A stretch of DNA of 64,000 nt from Maniola hyperantus (GCF_902806685.2 NC_048553.1:11451440-11515439); one strand, 5' to 3'. Shown: positions 1 to 11,160, numbered from the stretch's first letter. The notes: generated by a model from the sequence alone, not told the origin. Numbers and translations are program-made.

Positions 1-217
1 AAATTTTAAGTCAGTAAATATCACTTGCTTTAACGGTGAAGGAAACATCGTGAGGAAACCTGCATGCCTGTGAGTTCTATATAATGTTCTGAAGGGTGTG
101 TGAAGTCTACCAATCCGCACTTGGCCAGCTTGGTAGACTATGGCCCTTCTCACTCTGAGAGGAGACCCGTGCTCTGTAGTAAGCCGGCTATGGGTTGATG
201 ATGATGATGATGATTTT
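1..217 (+). mobile_element. SINE family G, 5'-truncated copy
   Basis: The body matches the copies at 40449, 43928 and 53041: a 'cttgctttaacggtgaagg' segment, then the 'catgcctg..gttct' block, the 'gtagactatggcc' block and a terminal (gat)n tail near 190-212. The tRNA-like head is missing here because the window begins inside the element or the copy is 5'-truncated. Confidence 0.8.
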
Positions 218-510
218 AATTTAATGGTCATTATGGTTAACTCCTTAACCTAAAAATAGATCTTAGTGAAGTTGATTAATTTTTATTGTAGTACCGAATT
301 GAAGTCATTATCAAACAGTAAAACTTGGTACGGACCAATTTGGTAGTAACGCAAGTTTTATATTAGGGTTACTGTTGCTGCTACCTACTAACAATAGATT
401 TTATATAGATGTAAGGGAACACGCGATGTTTCTAATTTCTATAACTAGGTAAGATTATTTTTATAAAGATTCGCAATAGTAGGTACAGTGGTTAGAGCTT
501 ACGAGTGAGG
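218..510. other. AT-rich spacer, nothing recognised
   Basis: No open frame, repeat match within the window or RNA-like structure was seen. Confidence 0.5.
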
Positions 511-1012
511 TTTTTTTTTTTTTTTTTAATAGATATAGTGAGCAAACGAGCAGGCGGGTCACCTGATGTTAAGTGATTACAGCCGCCCATGAACATTTGC
601 AGCACCAGAGGAGCCGCCGATGCGTTGCCGGCCTTTTAGGAATTTGTTGGTCCGCCCCTTGAATAACCCCATGTTTTAATCTAGTGGGAACACCGCCGAT
701 GGGAGTTGGTTCCACAGTTTGCACGTGTGTGGAAAGAAGGATCTGGCGCAGCGGACGGTCGAAGTGCACCAGACACCCAGACGGTGAGGGTGAAATTCCT
801 TACGGTGGCGCGCGGTGCGGTTGTAGAAAAAAGAGGGTGGAATGAGGTCAAAAAGCTCTTCAGAGCACTCCCCATTATACAGGCGATAGAACACGCATAG
901 AGAGCTAACGTCTCTGCGGTGCTCCAGGCTTTCCAACGAGCCGGTTAGTTTGGGATCGTCCACAAGTCGAGTTTTCCAAGGTTCCATTTTTGAACTCTAC
1001 TGACTAATATAA
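511..1012 (-). mobile_element. 3' end of a non-LTR retrotransposon (family D)
   Basis: A T-run at 511-527 is the poly(A) tail of a minus-strand element. The minus-strand frame at 676-987 is the C-terminal tail of a CR1/Jockey-type reverse transcriptase ORF, with 'VDDPKLTG', 'FYRLYNGECSEELFDL' and 'LWNQLPSAVFPLD'. Related fragments lie at 15606, 30520 and 47033. Only the end of the ORF survives, as usual for 5'-truncated LINE copies. The clade is inferred from the tail motif only. Confidence 0.8.
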
Positions 1013-1341
1013 GACCTATACCACTAATTGTAGATGAGTTTTTTTTAATTCATCATAGGCAAACGTTTGACCACAATCACACCTGATGGAAAGTGATGAT
1101 GCGGCTTAAGATGGGACGCGTTTACTTAGAAGATGTTTATTCACTCTTATTTTAAAGATACCCGGGTTGTAATTGGTAGGAAACACAATATATCGTGGAA
1201 GAGTATTCCAAAGTTTAGCCATGCGTATGAGGAATGATGACGCAAAACGTTTCGTGCGTGTTGATGGGATGTCGACGAGCCAACTCGCCCTACGTCTTGC
1301 GGTTCGGTGGGGACAAGATCGAGTTCCTGAAAGTTCCTGAG
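1013..1341 (-). mobile_element. second non-LTR 3' end nested in the family D copy
   Basis: A short T-run (1031-1038) opens a block that splits the reverse transcriptase tail: the frame at 676-987 and the frame at 1342-1701 should be nearly contiguous but are about 350 bases apart. Minus-strand translation of about 1155-1265 gives a related but different tail ('RMAKLWNTLP' and 'FPTNYNPGIFK'), so a second LINE 3' end was probably inserted here. Confidence 0.6.
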
Positions 1342-1701
1342 CTATAGTTGGTACTTAGCGGAGCCATCATAGAGGTGACTGCAGTACTCTATGCACGACC
1401 TGACGTCTTGTGCTTGATACAAAGTAAACAGTTGGCGCGGCGTGAAGTACTGCTTGACCTTAAGGATGCCGAGTTTTTTTGCGGCGGTCTTGGCTTTGGC
1501 TTCGATGGATCTTCCGAAGTTGATGTTAGCCGAGACATCGAGACCTAGGAGATCAATGTGATCAGTGATATTAATGGATATATTCGGGAAAGTAGGAGTC
1601 AAGGTGATAGGACTCCGTTTTGCTGTGAGTAGATAGGTCTGCTGTAAAGTATAGTACGAGACAGGTCGAGATGGCAATCGAGATGAGGACGTCTCACACA
1701 T
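1342..1701 (-). pseudogene. reverse transcriptase C-terminal fragment (family D, continued)
   Basis: A 119-codon open stretch contains 'LLGLDVSANINFGRSIEAKA', then 'KLGILKVKQYFTP' and 'YCSHLYDGSAKYQ', the post-catalytic region of a CR1/Jockey-type RT. It would run straight into the 676-987 frame were it not for the inserted block. It lacks the FADD-box region and everything upstream, so it is a relic. Confidence 0.75.
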
Positions 1702-2149
1702 CCCCGCGCTAACCCAGTGCGGGTTAACACATATTCTAGATTACATAACATATTCTAGGTTTACGTAACATGTTCCAGATCTCAATATTATAATACCGGA
1801 TGTTTCCTAGCAACGTTAACATGTCCTGAACAAAATTGAGTTAGAGTGTAATTTTATTATCTCCGTGGATACCACCTCGGGCCGCAGAGTCTATAAAATT
1901 TATTATTCCGCTCCATCTACATATTATATGTTTGTCGTGGTTTTAAATTGTAAATGAGTCCTGCTTTAATACAATGTTTGCATATTCTACTGCCTGTAAT
2001 CTAAAAACACAATTAGGTATATCTAGATAATATCTCGACATCAATAGTAGGACAAAAATAGGATATTTTACACCAAGCGACAAAAAATCTACAAATGTAT
2101 AAACAAGATAGTATTTAACAATGAGCAATCGAAAAATGTTAATTTTAGT
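1702..2149. other. spacer with a retroelement-like fragment
   Basis: Around 1650-1730 the plus strand resembles the reverse complement of about 15530-15605 (shared 'gatggcaatcg' and 'cgctaaccc' blocks), suggesting a fragment of one retroelement family. The rest is AT-rich and unrecognised. Confidence 0.4.
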
Positions 2150-2499
2150 TAAAAAAACCGGCCAAGTGCGAGTCAGGCTCGCGCAGTGAGGGTTCCGTAC
2201 TACAGTCGTATTTTTTCGACATTTTGCACGATAATTCAAAAACTATGATGCATAAAAATAAATAAAAATCTGTTTTAGAATGTACAGGTGAAGACCTTTC
2301 ATATGATACCCCACTTGATATAGTCACTCACTTCGAAAGTTGAAAATACTAATTATTAGTTCATGACCATGTGATCTAACCCTAAATTCACGGTTTTCAG
2401 ATTTTTCCCCAAATGTCAGCTATAAAATCTACCTACCTGCCAAATTTCATGATTCTAGGTCAACGGGAAGTACCCTGTAGGTTTCTTGACAGACAGACG

Positions 2500-2544
<45 letters not shown>

Positions 2545-2605
2545 CAAAGTGATCCTATAAGGGTTCCGTTTTTCATTTTGAGGTACGGAACCCTAAATAT
2601 TATAC
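2150..2605 (-). mobile_element. interspersed repeat family C
   Basis: One edge is 'ccggccaagtgcgagtc', the other 'ggtacggaaccctaaa'. A GACA microsatellite (about 2487-2542) lies near the second. Other copies are at 20720, 36010 and 47388, all about 440-455 bp with the same internal order. No coding capacity or tRNA-like head was recognised, so the class is uncertain. Confidence 0.8.
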
Positions 2606-2861
2606 GAAAAGAGTTATCGAGTCAACCGGGGACCCGAGAGCTGGCAGCTACCTTGGTCAAAGAATTAGTTTGGCCATCCAAAGGGGTAATGCTGCCAGCA
2701 TCTTGGGTACAATGCCTCGCTGCGGTGGTCTCGATGAGGTTTTAGATTTAATTTAATTTATTTTAGTTTTAATTTAATGTTGTTTTTTTTAGATTTAAGT
2801 TTTTTATTTAAATAATTTTTGCTTCATACCAATAAATCCTTTTTCTTTGTGTAAAAAAAAA
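2606..2861 (+). mobile_element. 5'-truncated RTE-like retrotransposon tail with 11-bp target duplication
   Basis: AAATATTATAC occurs at 2595-2605 and again at 2862-2872, directly flanking the block. Inside, one plus frame reads 'GQRISLAIQRGNAASILGTM' and 'CGGLDEVLDLI', the C-terminus of RTE-type reverse transcriptases as I know it. An AATAAA at 2831 and an A-run at about 2853-2864 form the tail. The insertion hit the edge of the adjacent family C copy. Confidence 0.8.
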
Positions 2862-2936
2862 AAATATTATACTTATCTAGGTATAATACAATTTTAAAGA
2901 TTTAAATTTTTTATCTGTTCTACAAATATTTGAAAG

Positions 2937-3148
2937 TAGCTGATGCCCGCGACTTCGTTCGCGTGGAATCAGGTTTTTAAAAATCCTGTGGGAACTCTTT
3001 GATTTTCCGGGATAAAAAGTAGTATATGACACTCTCCAGGTCTTTATCTATACCCATGCAAAAAATCACGTCAATCCGTTGCACCGTTGCGACGTGATTG
3101 AAGGACAAACCAACAAACAAACACACTTTCGCATTTATAATAAGGGTA
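2937..3148 (-). mobile_element. Helitron-like non-autonomous repeat family B (Lep1-like)
   Basis: Read on the minus strand the copy begins with 'ataaatgcgaaagtgtg', passes 'tttgcatgggtatag' and ends 'gcgggcatcagcta'. Family B recurs more than fifteen times in the window and always ends in CTAGT or a decayed form. The CTAG end and lack of target duplication fit Helitron-type elements; resemblance to the lepidopteran Lep1 repeats is from memory. Confidence 0.8.
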
Positions 3149-3636
3149 CTGATGCACGAAACTGATGCCGCCATAAAGAATCGCCAATTGAATGAATAGG
3201 TATTCCACAGGACGTGATATAGTAATCTAAGAATTTAACAAAAATACTTTCTGTAATTAATGTAATTACATCATTCCATGCTATTATTTGTACATGAATT
3301 ACATTAGGTAATAGGTAATTAGTTAACCCGTAGTTCGCTAGTATACCTACGTCGCTTAGGTAATTTTTACAGCTCACGAACCAACACAAAGCTCATTTAT
3401 ATGCATAGAGCTTTAGTTTATTAGATGCCCGTTCGGTCAAACGCAATTTATGTGTGCTGCCAATTTTCTAGGGCATTGTACTTAGTATACCTAATACCTA
3501 TATATGCAGATTCATTTGATACGTACCTAACCTTTTCACCTGTAGTATAAACTACACATTAAGATTTAAATCGCTTGATCAGGTTTGTGTGGAAAAGAGA
3601 AATAATCGCATGATAAAATTGCCCAGTCATTTTATA
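3149..3636. other. spacer, nothing recognised
   Basis: Short open stretches only, no repeat match seen in the window. Confidence 0.4.
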
Positions 3637-3745
3637 CAAATACAAATACAAATTATTTATTTGCTGATTGTAGGTTACATTTTTAAGTTGTCAATTACAA
3701 TTTTTGTTTCGAGCTACAATCTACCATACTATGGTGTGCAAATTT
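3637..3745 (-). mobile_element. LINE 3' end with hexamer tail
   Basis: (ACAAAT)n at the left edge, followed by 'tatttatttgctg', looks like the AATAA-rich 3' end of a minus-strand non-LTR element ending in a TTTGTA microsatellite. Only the terminus is present. Confidence 0.45.
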
Positions 3746-4353
3746 GAATAGGTACACAAATAGAATTATTAATAGGAATCCTTACTGTTACTGCAACACA
3801 ACAATTATTTATTAATACAATAGCTCAAATATCTCATTATTAACATATTATTCATTATAATTAATCCATTCTTATTATTTTGCATTAAAAAAAAGTGAGT
3901 TAAGTTTATCACTAAAATATCTATACTACAATCAAAATTTTGAAACCTAGGCCAAGACAGCCTTAAATTTATAGTCATGGTATTTTCCACGTATTTTTAA
4001 TATTAGTTATATTGGGATGAAAAATCGATGTGGGCAATGTTGGCTGACAGTCCGGATGACTTTGCCCGCCCGCGCCATCAAAATCGAACAAATTTTAATT
4101 ATTAATAATAATTATATAAAAAAAAAATTACAAAGCGAATTTGCTTATAAATTGCTTTTTGGGCAAAGTATCATTGAATGGCAAAGTTGGCTATAGTTTG
4201 ACAGTAACTATACCATTTATAGGACGTAGGATTTAGGAAGGTGGAAGCCCTTTAGCCAGTTAGGATAGAATCAATAGAGATCCTTAGTAGATAAATATGT
4301 ACATATTACGCGTCAGATAGGTAGCAGTAGATGAAATAATAATAAATCTTAAA
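3746..4353. other. spacer, nothing recognised
   Basis: AT-rich, short open stretches only. Confidence 0.4.
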
Positions 4354-4603
4354 TCTTCTATATATATAAAAGGAGAAGGTGACTGACTGACTGACTGACT
4401 GACTGACTGACTGACTGACTGACTGATCTATCAACGCACAGCTCAAACTACTGGACGGATCGGGCTGAAATTTGGCATGCAGATAGCTATTATGACGTAG
4501 GCATCCGCTAAGAAAGGGTTTTTGAAAATTCAACTCCTAAGGGGGTTAAATAGGGGTTTGAAATTTTGTAGACCACGCGGACGAAGTCGCGAGCATAAGC
4601 TAG
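4354..4603 (+). mobile_element. Helitron-like repeat family A with (GACT)n
   Basis: The copy starts 'tctatatatataaaagg', has a GACT microsatellite at about 4379-4427, then 'ctggacggatcgggctgaaa', 'gcatccgctaagaaagg' and ends 'gcgagcataagctagt'. Family A recurs about seventeen times on both strands. The TC start and CTAG end fit a Helitron-type non-autonomous element. Confidence 0.85.
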
Positions 4604-4929
4604 TATCTGATATAAGTAGAGATAATGGATATAAGCTTCAAAGTATTACCTTATTAATCAGAACTGTCAGTAAAGACTAGATAGAGTTCGTATCTTGAAG
4701 ATTGATTGTGTCCCTTGATAGTATAGGTAATCTTATTTTGTCTGGAAGTATTAATAGTTATCTATATCTTTTTTTTTATTGGGTAGGAGGAAATCCTCAT
4801 GGATACCAATTGGCATTCACTGAGGTTTTCTCAGCGACCTACGGACTAAAATCTCCTCCCTTCGCTGGCCGTCCTTCCCGGTACTACAATACGCAAATCT
4901 TCAGGAAAGGGGCTGTCCGGCTGAACAAG

Positions 4930-5608
4930 TAACCCTTATAGTTTCGCCATGTCCGTCCGTCCTCGGTTAATCTCAGAGACTATTAGTGCTAGAAATCTGT
5001 AATTTGGCATGGATATAAATATTAACCACGCCGACAAAGTGGTGAAATAAAATTGTGATAAATATTTTTTTTTAGGGTAGCTAGCTCCCTTACATGTAAA
5101 GTGGTGATGAATTTTTTTTTCTCGTCTACCCCTTAGTGTGGGGTATCGTCAGTGGCGTGCACAGGATTTGAAGCCAGGGTAGGCATTAGTTAGCTAGGAA
5201 CCTGTTTACTGGCAGGTCATAATGAAAAATATACAACTGGGGTAAGCAGTGCATTTATGCCTCTATGACCTGCACGCCACTGGGTATCGTTGAATAGGTC
5301 TTTTAAAAATACTGTGGGTGTGGGTACATCATTTTTCGATTTCTAGATCCGTTTGTAAAATATGACGTTTTCAAGTGCTAATTTTTATTAGAGTCATGTG
5401 TCCCCCCCCCCCCTCTATCAGCAAAATGGTAGTATATAGGAACGTGAAAAAATTCACAGCAGTAGTATATATAATCAATTTTAAAGGAAAACTATCATGG
5501 CTAAGTACTTAGCGTTCACAGGTTAAGGAGTTATATCTGTTTTTCGAGGATTGTGACTACGGAACCCTACACTGCGCGTGGCCCGCCACGCACTTGGCCG
5601 GTTTTTGC
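4930..5608 (+). mobile_element. repeat family I, interrupted by a hAT-like MITE
   Basis: Begins 'aacccttatagtttcgcc' and ends near 'cgcacttggccggttttt', an edge shared with family C. A second, uninterrupted copy lies at 62378-62790. The MITE at 5150-5282 splits this copy. Family C and I probably belong to one superfamily, but this is inferred from the shared edge. Confidence 0.7.
5150..5282. mobile_element. hAT-like MITE, copy 1 of 3
   Basis: Terminal inverted repeat CAGTGGCGTGCA at the left and its complement at the right. The flanks GGTATCGT (5142-5149 and 5283-5290) are a perfect 8-bp target duplication, the size made by hAT transposases. 133 bp, no coding capacity. The paralogous family I copy at 62378 has the unoccupied site. 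Confidence 0.9.
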
Positions 5609-5836
5609 GTATACTTAAACTAACGTTGTATAAACTAAGTCAGTGCGCCCGGCTCATAGTTTTTTTGGCAGTACCTATACGGCATTTTAGTTGGATATGC
5701 TAACTATTCACTACCGAAGTCTTTCATAAGTGAGGAAATTTGAATGAATTCTACAGCGTGTGCTACGACCATTAATTAACGAAGTAGGTTACAGTACCTA
5801 ACTATAACCTTGTAATAAAAGCTTCATAGGACCAAA

Positions 5837-6064
5837 TCTAAATATATAAAAGAAAAAGGTGACTGACTGACTGACTGACTGACTGATCTATCAACGCACA
5901 GCTCAAACTATTGGACGGATCGGGCTGAAATTTGGCATGCAGATAGCTATTATGACGTAGGCATCCGCTAAGAAAGGATTTTTGAAAATTCAACCCCTAA
6001 AGGGGTGAAACAAGGGTTTGAAATTTGTGTAGTCCACGCAGACAAAGTCGCGAGCATTAGCTAG
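5837..6064 (+). mobile_element. Helitron-like family A copy
   Basis: Full-length copy from 'tctaaatatataaaag' through a short GACT run to 'gagcattagctag'. Confidence 0.85.
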
Positions 6065-6153
6065 TTTAATACAAAATACGCAATTTTCCTAGAAAAAGTA
6101 ACTTTTGTATTACTAAATGCCAATTGTGTTGGGTACATAATGTAACACGCTAT

Positions 6154-6308
6154 GTTTTTAGGGTTCCGTACCCGAAGAGTGCCAACGGGATTCTATTACT
6201 AAGCCTCCGCTATCAGCCCTTCTGTTCGTACAACTGTCTGTCAGCGAGCTATATCTTGTAAACCGTAATAGATAGAAAGTTTCACAGAGTAGGTATATTG
6301 CTGCTATA
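6154..6308 (+). mobile_element. fragment related to families C and I
   Basis: Opens with 'ttttagggttccgtaccc' and continues with diverged sequence. The other end is missing. Confidence 0.5.
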
Positions 6309-6312
6309 AAAA

Positions 6313-6341
6313 TCCATACTAATATTACAAATGCGAAAGTG

Positions 6342-6374
<33 letters not shown>

Positions 6375-6549
6375 GCTAGCTTTTCATGGACCAGCAGTTT
6401 AACCGATTTAGTTGAAATTTGGTACCTACGGAGTTAGCTTACATCCCGGGGAAGGAGATAGGCTACTTTTTATCTCGGAAAATCAAAGCGTTCCCACGCG
6501 ATTTTCAAAAATATAAAACCACGCGGACGAAGTTGCGGGCATCATCTAG
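6313..6549 (+). mobile_element. Helitron-like family B copy with (GTCT)n
   Basis: Starts 'tccatactaatattacaaa', has GTCT repeats at about 6343-6373, a 'cttttcatggacc' block and ends 'gcatcatctagt'. Confidence 0.85.
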
Positions 6550-6635
6550 TAAACAATAAAAACTTCAAAATTGTCACCATGCAAATAAATAAATAAATGT
6601 TATTTCTTCTAAAGTAAAAGTAATAATATTCTTTA

Positions 6636-6890
6636 CTAGATAATGCCCGCGACTTCGTCTGCGTAGATTTAGGTTTTTTTAAATCCCATGGGAACTCTTA
6701 ATTTTCCGGGATAAAAAGTAGCATAATATGTCAGTCTCCAGGTCTTAAACTATACCCATGCAAAAAATCTCGTCGATCCGTTGCTCCGTTGCGACGTGAT
6801 TGAAGGACAAACCAACAAACCAACAAACCAAGAAACCAATAAACCAAGAAACCAACAAACACACACACTTTCGCATTTATAATAGGGGTA
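6636..6890 (-). mobile_element. Helitron-like family B copy
   Basis: Minus-strand copy beginning at the CTAG terminus and ending in 'cacactttcgcatttataa'. It carries an expanded 'accaacaaacc' microsatellite instead of GTCT. Confidence 0.85.
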
Positions 6891-7080
6891 GTGATTAAAG
6901 AAAGCGGAAAGGGTGTAGTTGTAGTACTGGTACGGACTACGGAACCGTTTGTGTGTGAGTCCGACTCGCACTGGACCGGGTTTTTATGCTAGACCTTCAT
7001 TTCTTCTTCTATTATTAGTTTACGTAAAAAGTAAGGTAACCTTATTTTTTGTGGGAAAAAGTTTTAGTTTGTGATGGTAC
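6891..7080. other. short family C-like edge, then spacer
   Basis: About 6895-6988 resembles the 'gagtccgactcgcact..gg' edge of family C, heavily decayed. The rest is unrecognised. Confidence 0.4.
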
Positions 7081-8045
7081 GGTGATCGTCTCTGCTTCTT
7101 TCGATGATGGGCTATAATGAGGAAATTCAAAAACAAGTAAATCGGCTAAACTTTGGGACACTATTTGTATTCGGAGTCATATGTTATCTTAGGTATGGCC
7201 AAGTACATGGCAGGCACAATTCGTCGGACGGACATGTAGACCTTGCCAATCAAACTTCCAGATTTTCGCGGTTAGATGATGAATTTTATTTCAGAGATCT
7301 ACTATTTTGACTCATTCAACTCTCTCGGATGAAAATCCTGAGGAGGAAAAAAAAAACAGCTAGGTTATGCGTTCTGGCTTGGATGAGGGGTCGGTTGGTA
7401 CATGTATTTGCCAATAAGGCCATCGTTCTACTGACCAAAGCCTCTACTAGCACGGGGGACCCTGCGCTGGACACCAGCCTTTCAACATTGTTATGTGGGG
7501 CACAGCCGACCTCCCTGTTATTCGCTACGAAGCGTTTGGTAGCCTGTCGTGGAAGACAAGGTTCTTTTCTTGAGCTAAAAGCTCGCCCCTTACCATGGTA
7601 TAATTTTGTATATATATATATATTCGTTCAGTTATGTCTAAGTTGGCCAACTTAGGTGTCGAGAGGTCGAAGCTGTAAGACATGGCGTGTTTTGGTGTGC
7701 CGAGGCTTTGCCGCCAGGACGCCGTCATATCGACCGTGTGCCTTTTTACATTAAATCCGACCTTATAGGTCAAGGATATCAAACTAATAGTTCTCACGCA
7801 TTAATACTTTCAGTGTCCCGCGGTTTAGGCCGGTATGTAACGCCGTCCTATAGCTCTCGGAATGCGGCGTAACGATGACACACAAAAAAAAGGTCTGTAC
7901 CTGTTCTACTGTTCACCAACGGCCCCGTTACTCGTTCATACAATCTGCTTGCGCTGTGTGCTGGTTGTAAGTCGCACTGACCCAGTTTTGACTCGCCTGC
8001 TTTCCACTCGAGGGTCGGGGATTCGAACCCGAAAGATAACCCTTT
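7081..8045. other. unexplained, locally GC-richer block
   Basis: This stretch has fewer recognisable repeats and a more balanced base composition than its surroundings. Open stretches at 7104-7310 and 7329-7655 show no motif I recognise. It includes a TA microsatellite (7609-7622) and ends near a tRNA-B-box-like 'ggggattcgaaccc' (about 8017). It could be a solo LTR, a LINE untranslated region, a non-coding transcript or part of an unknown exon. Nothing decides between these. Confidence 0.35.
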
Positions 8046-8195
8046 AGTAGTCGTAGTTGTGTATATTCAAATTAATTAAATATCACTTGGTTCGTCGTAG
8101 AAGGAAAGCATCGTGAGGTAAACCGCAACCTGAGAGTTCTCTATGGAGCCCGCGCTCAGTAGTGAGCCGGCGAGGGTTGCTCATGGTGATGGTAT
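8046..8195 (+). mobile_element. SINE family G, decayed copy
   Basis: Shows 'aattaattaaatatcacttg', 'catcgtgagg' and 'agtgagccggcgagggttg' in family order with internal deletions. Confidence 0.6.
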
Positions 8196-9581
8196 CGTGG
8201 TAGCTGATAGTTCAAAACACACCACATGATCCAAAATATTTGTGTGATTTTGCTCAACAAGTCAATGTGTATTTTTGACAAGAGGCGTTCCATCTGACTG
8301 CGTTAGTCTGCCAACTTTATTCTATTTCTTATTTATTGCTAGGTAAGAGCTATTATTGTGAATTCGGTGTACTGCTGAAAAAAAAGGAACTAGCCTAAAC
8401 TTTACTTAATAGTAAGAGTCGTGATATAGGTAATATGAGAGATTTAATATTGGAGTCCGACACATGGAACCATGTATCTACGGCATTTTTGAACACACAC
8501 AGTTCGATCGTTTTACCTCTAAAATGAATTTGAGCTCCATTATTAAATGTCTATAGAAGGTATCTAGACGTGATAAATAAAAGATGATATTTATACTCAA
8601 ATGCTTTTATTTCTGGTAAATAAGTTGTTTTATTTACTCTCACAGTTGAGTATTTTTAGAAAAAAAAGAAACTGGTATTGTGATTTAGACGGAATTTTAA
8701 ATGTGTTTGTTACATTTAAAACCCGCCAAATGTTCGCTTCCTAGGCCAATCTATTTAGAAGGGAAAAACGAACATTTAAACTTTAAAAACCCTTACGGCC
8801 GCGCAGTTTATTTCACAATCAATTACACACATAATATGTCATAAAATTTAAGAGAGATTTCTTAAATTTTATTCCTAAAAACGAATTAGAGTTAAAGACA
8901 CACTGTACACACGGTTATATACATAATCTAGCACAAGTATTTATTCTAAATACATCTGAACCTAGTTACACAACTTGTCCGGTTAAAACCACCTTCGGTA
9001 TATTCTTTCTAATTTAAACCTACTCGCGAGGTTCACAATACGCCCCCACTTCTCGCGACTATGCATACACAATGCGGTGATTAGGTATAATATGAAATTT
9101 TCACACGCTAAACCCGTGGTCCACTCCATCCAAGCCCAGGGTTGAGACCATTGCCTACGTCTAGCATGATATTGGTCTTCTAGATTATTTTCTAGATCTA
9201 TTTCTTCTAGGTATACCGGCTAATCAATTTTATAAGCTTAAAAGTTGTGGAACTACTTTCAAAATTTACACTAAATACAATAATCTGGGTACTTCACCAT
9301 TAAACCGCCGCTGGCTCGAACACACTGTCTCTATAACCTTATCTTATTTCTCAGGACAAATTTTAACAATACACTATACTATAATTTTAATCTACACTCC
9401 AATTTTGCAAAGGAAGCTCAAAATATCTCGAATGGACGAGGTCGCGAGGTTCGCGCTGGGATTTGTACTTCCGACCCGAGCCGAAATCCTGCCTTGACTG
9501 TCTTCCGTTCTTTTTCCAGTTCTCCTTAAAGGTCCCCGTGGTCGTGTTTCGTCACGCCCACAGTTCTCTGAAAACCAAAAA
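8196..9581. other. long spacer up to the assembly gap
   Basis: No open frame or repeat family from the rest of the window was recognised in about 1.4 kb. A short stretch at about 9240-9252 is the reverse complement of one at about 9866-9878, so the gap may sit inside an element with inverted ends. Confidence 0.4.
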
Positions 9582-9781
9582 NNNNNNNNNNNNNNNNNNN
9601 NNNNNNNNNNNNNNNNNNNNNNNNNNNNNNNNNNNNNNNNNNNNNNNNNNNNNNNNNNNNNNNNNNNNNNNNNNNNNNNNNNNNNNNNNNNNNNNNNNNN
9701 NNNNNNNNNNNNNNNNNNNNNNNNNNNNNNNNNNNNNNNNNNNNNNNNNNNNNNNNNNNNNNNNNNNNNNNNNNNNNNNNN
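9582..9781. other. assembly gap, 200 N
   Basis: Exactly 200 N. The round length suggests a scaffolding gap of nominal size. Apparent open frames crossing it are artefacts. Confidence 0.99.
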
Positions 9782-10339
9782 GAGTGTCAACCAATCATTG
9801 GTGATTGCGATCGTGATATTGTAGCTATCATTCTACCGCAATGAAGCAGCTGGTCGACTAAAATTCCACAACTTTTTTAAATCTTTCTACTCAAAACATC
9901 TTTCTACAATGAAAGATTCATTTGATAAAACGAAAATACCCGAAAACTAGAATGGAATTAGGTACGTCAGATGTACACATTCCCACGGAAAAACCAAGTC
10001 GGAATGTTTTAGCGTATGCGGAGAATATATAGAAGCCTTATCTAAAAAGCCAGCCTTTCAGGGGCTTTCTCAAGCGGCGATGCAAAACAAAGCTTTGTTA
10101 TAACTCCTTTGAGTTTCGGGAGGCGAATGAGAGGTTACATGCGACGCGCTGTCAAAGAAACCCCGGAGTGCTCTTATCGCAATAATGTACGACGATATCA
10201 AATTTGGAGTAGGTAGGTACACGCCTTCTCGACGTGAATTAATTTGCGAAATTTTGCTTTGGGTAACGGTAAATAGGTTACTGTTCAAAATAGGTCTCGA
10301 CTCTTGACTCTTACCTACGTTTTAAGCTGCCTTTATACA
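9782..10339. other. spacer with a motif shared with 17.1 kb
   Basis: About 9786-9842 shares 'gtgattgcgatcg' and 'cattctaccgcaat' with about 17133-17190. The rest is unrecognised. Confidence 0.45.
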
Positions 10340-10785
10340 CTAGATGATGCCTGCGACTTCGTCGGCGTGGATTTAAGTTCCCGCGGGAACTCTCTGAATT
10401 TCCGGGACAAAAAGTAGCCTATGTCCGTCCCCGGGATGTAAGCTAGCTCAGTACCAAATTTCATCAAAATCGGTTGAACGGTTGGGCCGTGAAAACCTAG
10501 CAGACAGACAGACACACTTTCGTATTTATTATAATATTATTACTAGATGATGTCCGCGACTTCGTCCGGGTGGATTTAGGTTTTCAAAAATCCCGTCGGA
10601 ACTCTTTGATTTCCCGGGATAAAAAGTAGCCTATGTATATGTAGTATGTATGTGTATGCTTTCCCGGAATGCAAGCTATCTCTGTACCAAATTTCATCAA
10701 AATCAGTTGAACGGATGGGCCGTGAAAGGCTAGCAGACAGACAGACAGACACACTTCCGCATTTATAATATTAGTATGGAAGTAT
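10340..10785 (-). mobile_element. two Helitron-like family B copies in tandem
   Basis: The first copy (10340-10542) ends in 'cgtatttattataatatta'. The second begins at its own CTAG at 10543 and runs to about 10780. Both are minus strand, joined head to tail without spacer, like the family A triplet at 22892. Confidence 0.8.
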
Positions 10786-10825
10786 GGATGGTGTAACCAG
10801 AATGCCTCAATAGATACTATAATAG

Positions 10826-11160
10826 AGCCTCAATAGCTCAACGGGTAAAGGAGTGTACTGAAAACCGAAAGGTCGACGGTTCAAACCCCGCCCGTTGCAC
10901 TATTGTCGTACCTACTCCTAGCACAAGCCTGACGCTTAGTTGGAGAGGAAAGGGGAATATTAGTCATTTAACATGCAGTGGCGTGCAGCTCATAGATGCA
11001 TAAATGCACTGCTTACCCTCAGTGTAAAAAATCAATGCTTATTTTTTCATTATAACCTGCCATAAAATAAGTTCATACCTAAATGCATACCCTGGATTGA
11101 ACTCCTGTGCACGCCACTGTTAACATGGCTAATATTCTTTTTAAAAAAAATGCTAGCAAA
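10826..11160 (+). mobile_element. SINE family H, split by a hAT-like MITE
   Basis: The head resembles a tRNA: an A-box-like 'tagctcaacgggtaaagg' and a B-box 'ggttcaaacc' at about 10880. The 'cttagttggagaggaaagg' body follows, and the 3' part resumes after the MITE (10976-11119). Other copies lie at 17638 and 34806 on the minus strand. Too decayed to fold as a working tRNA. Confidence 0.8.
10976..11119. mobile_element. hAT-like MITE, copy 2 of 3
   Basis: Ends CAGTGGCGTGCA and its complement, flanked by TTAACATG on both sides (10968-10975, 11120-11127). It is nested in a SINE family H copy. The interior is more diverged than in copies 1 and 3, so it is probably older or a subfamily. Confidence 0.9.

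Noticed and set aside
9392..9804. Open frames of 80-132 codons
   Set aside because: They exist only because they cross the 200-N gap.
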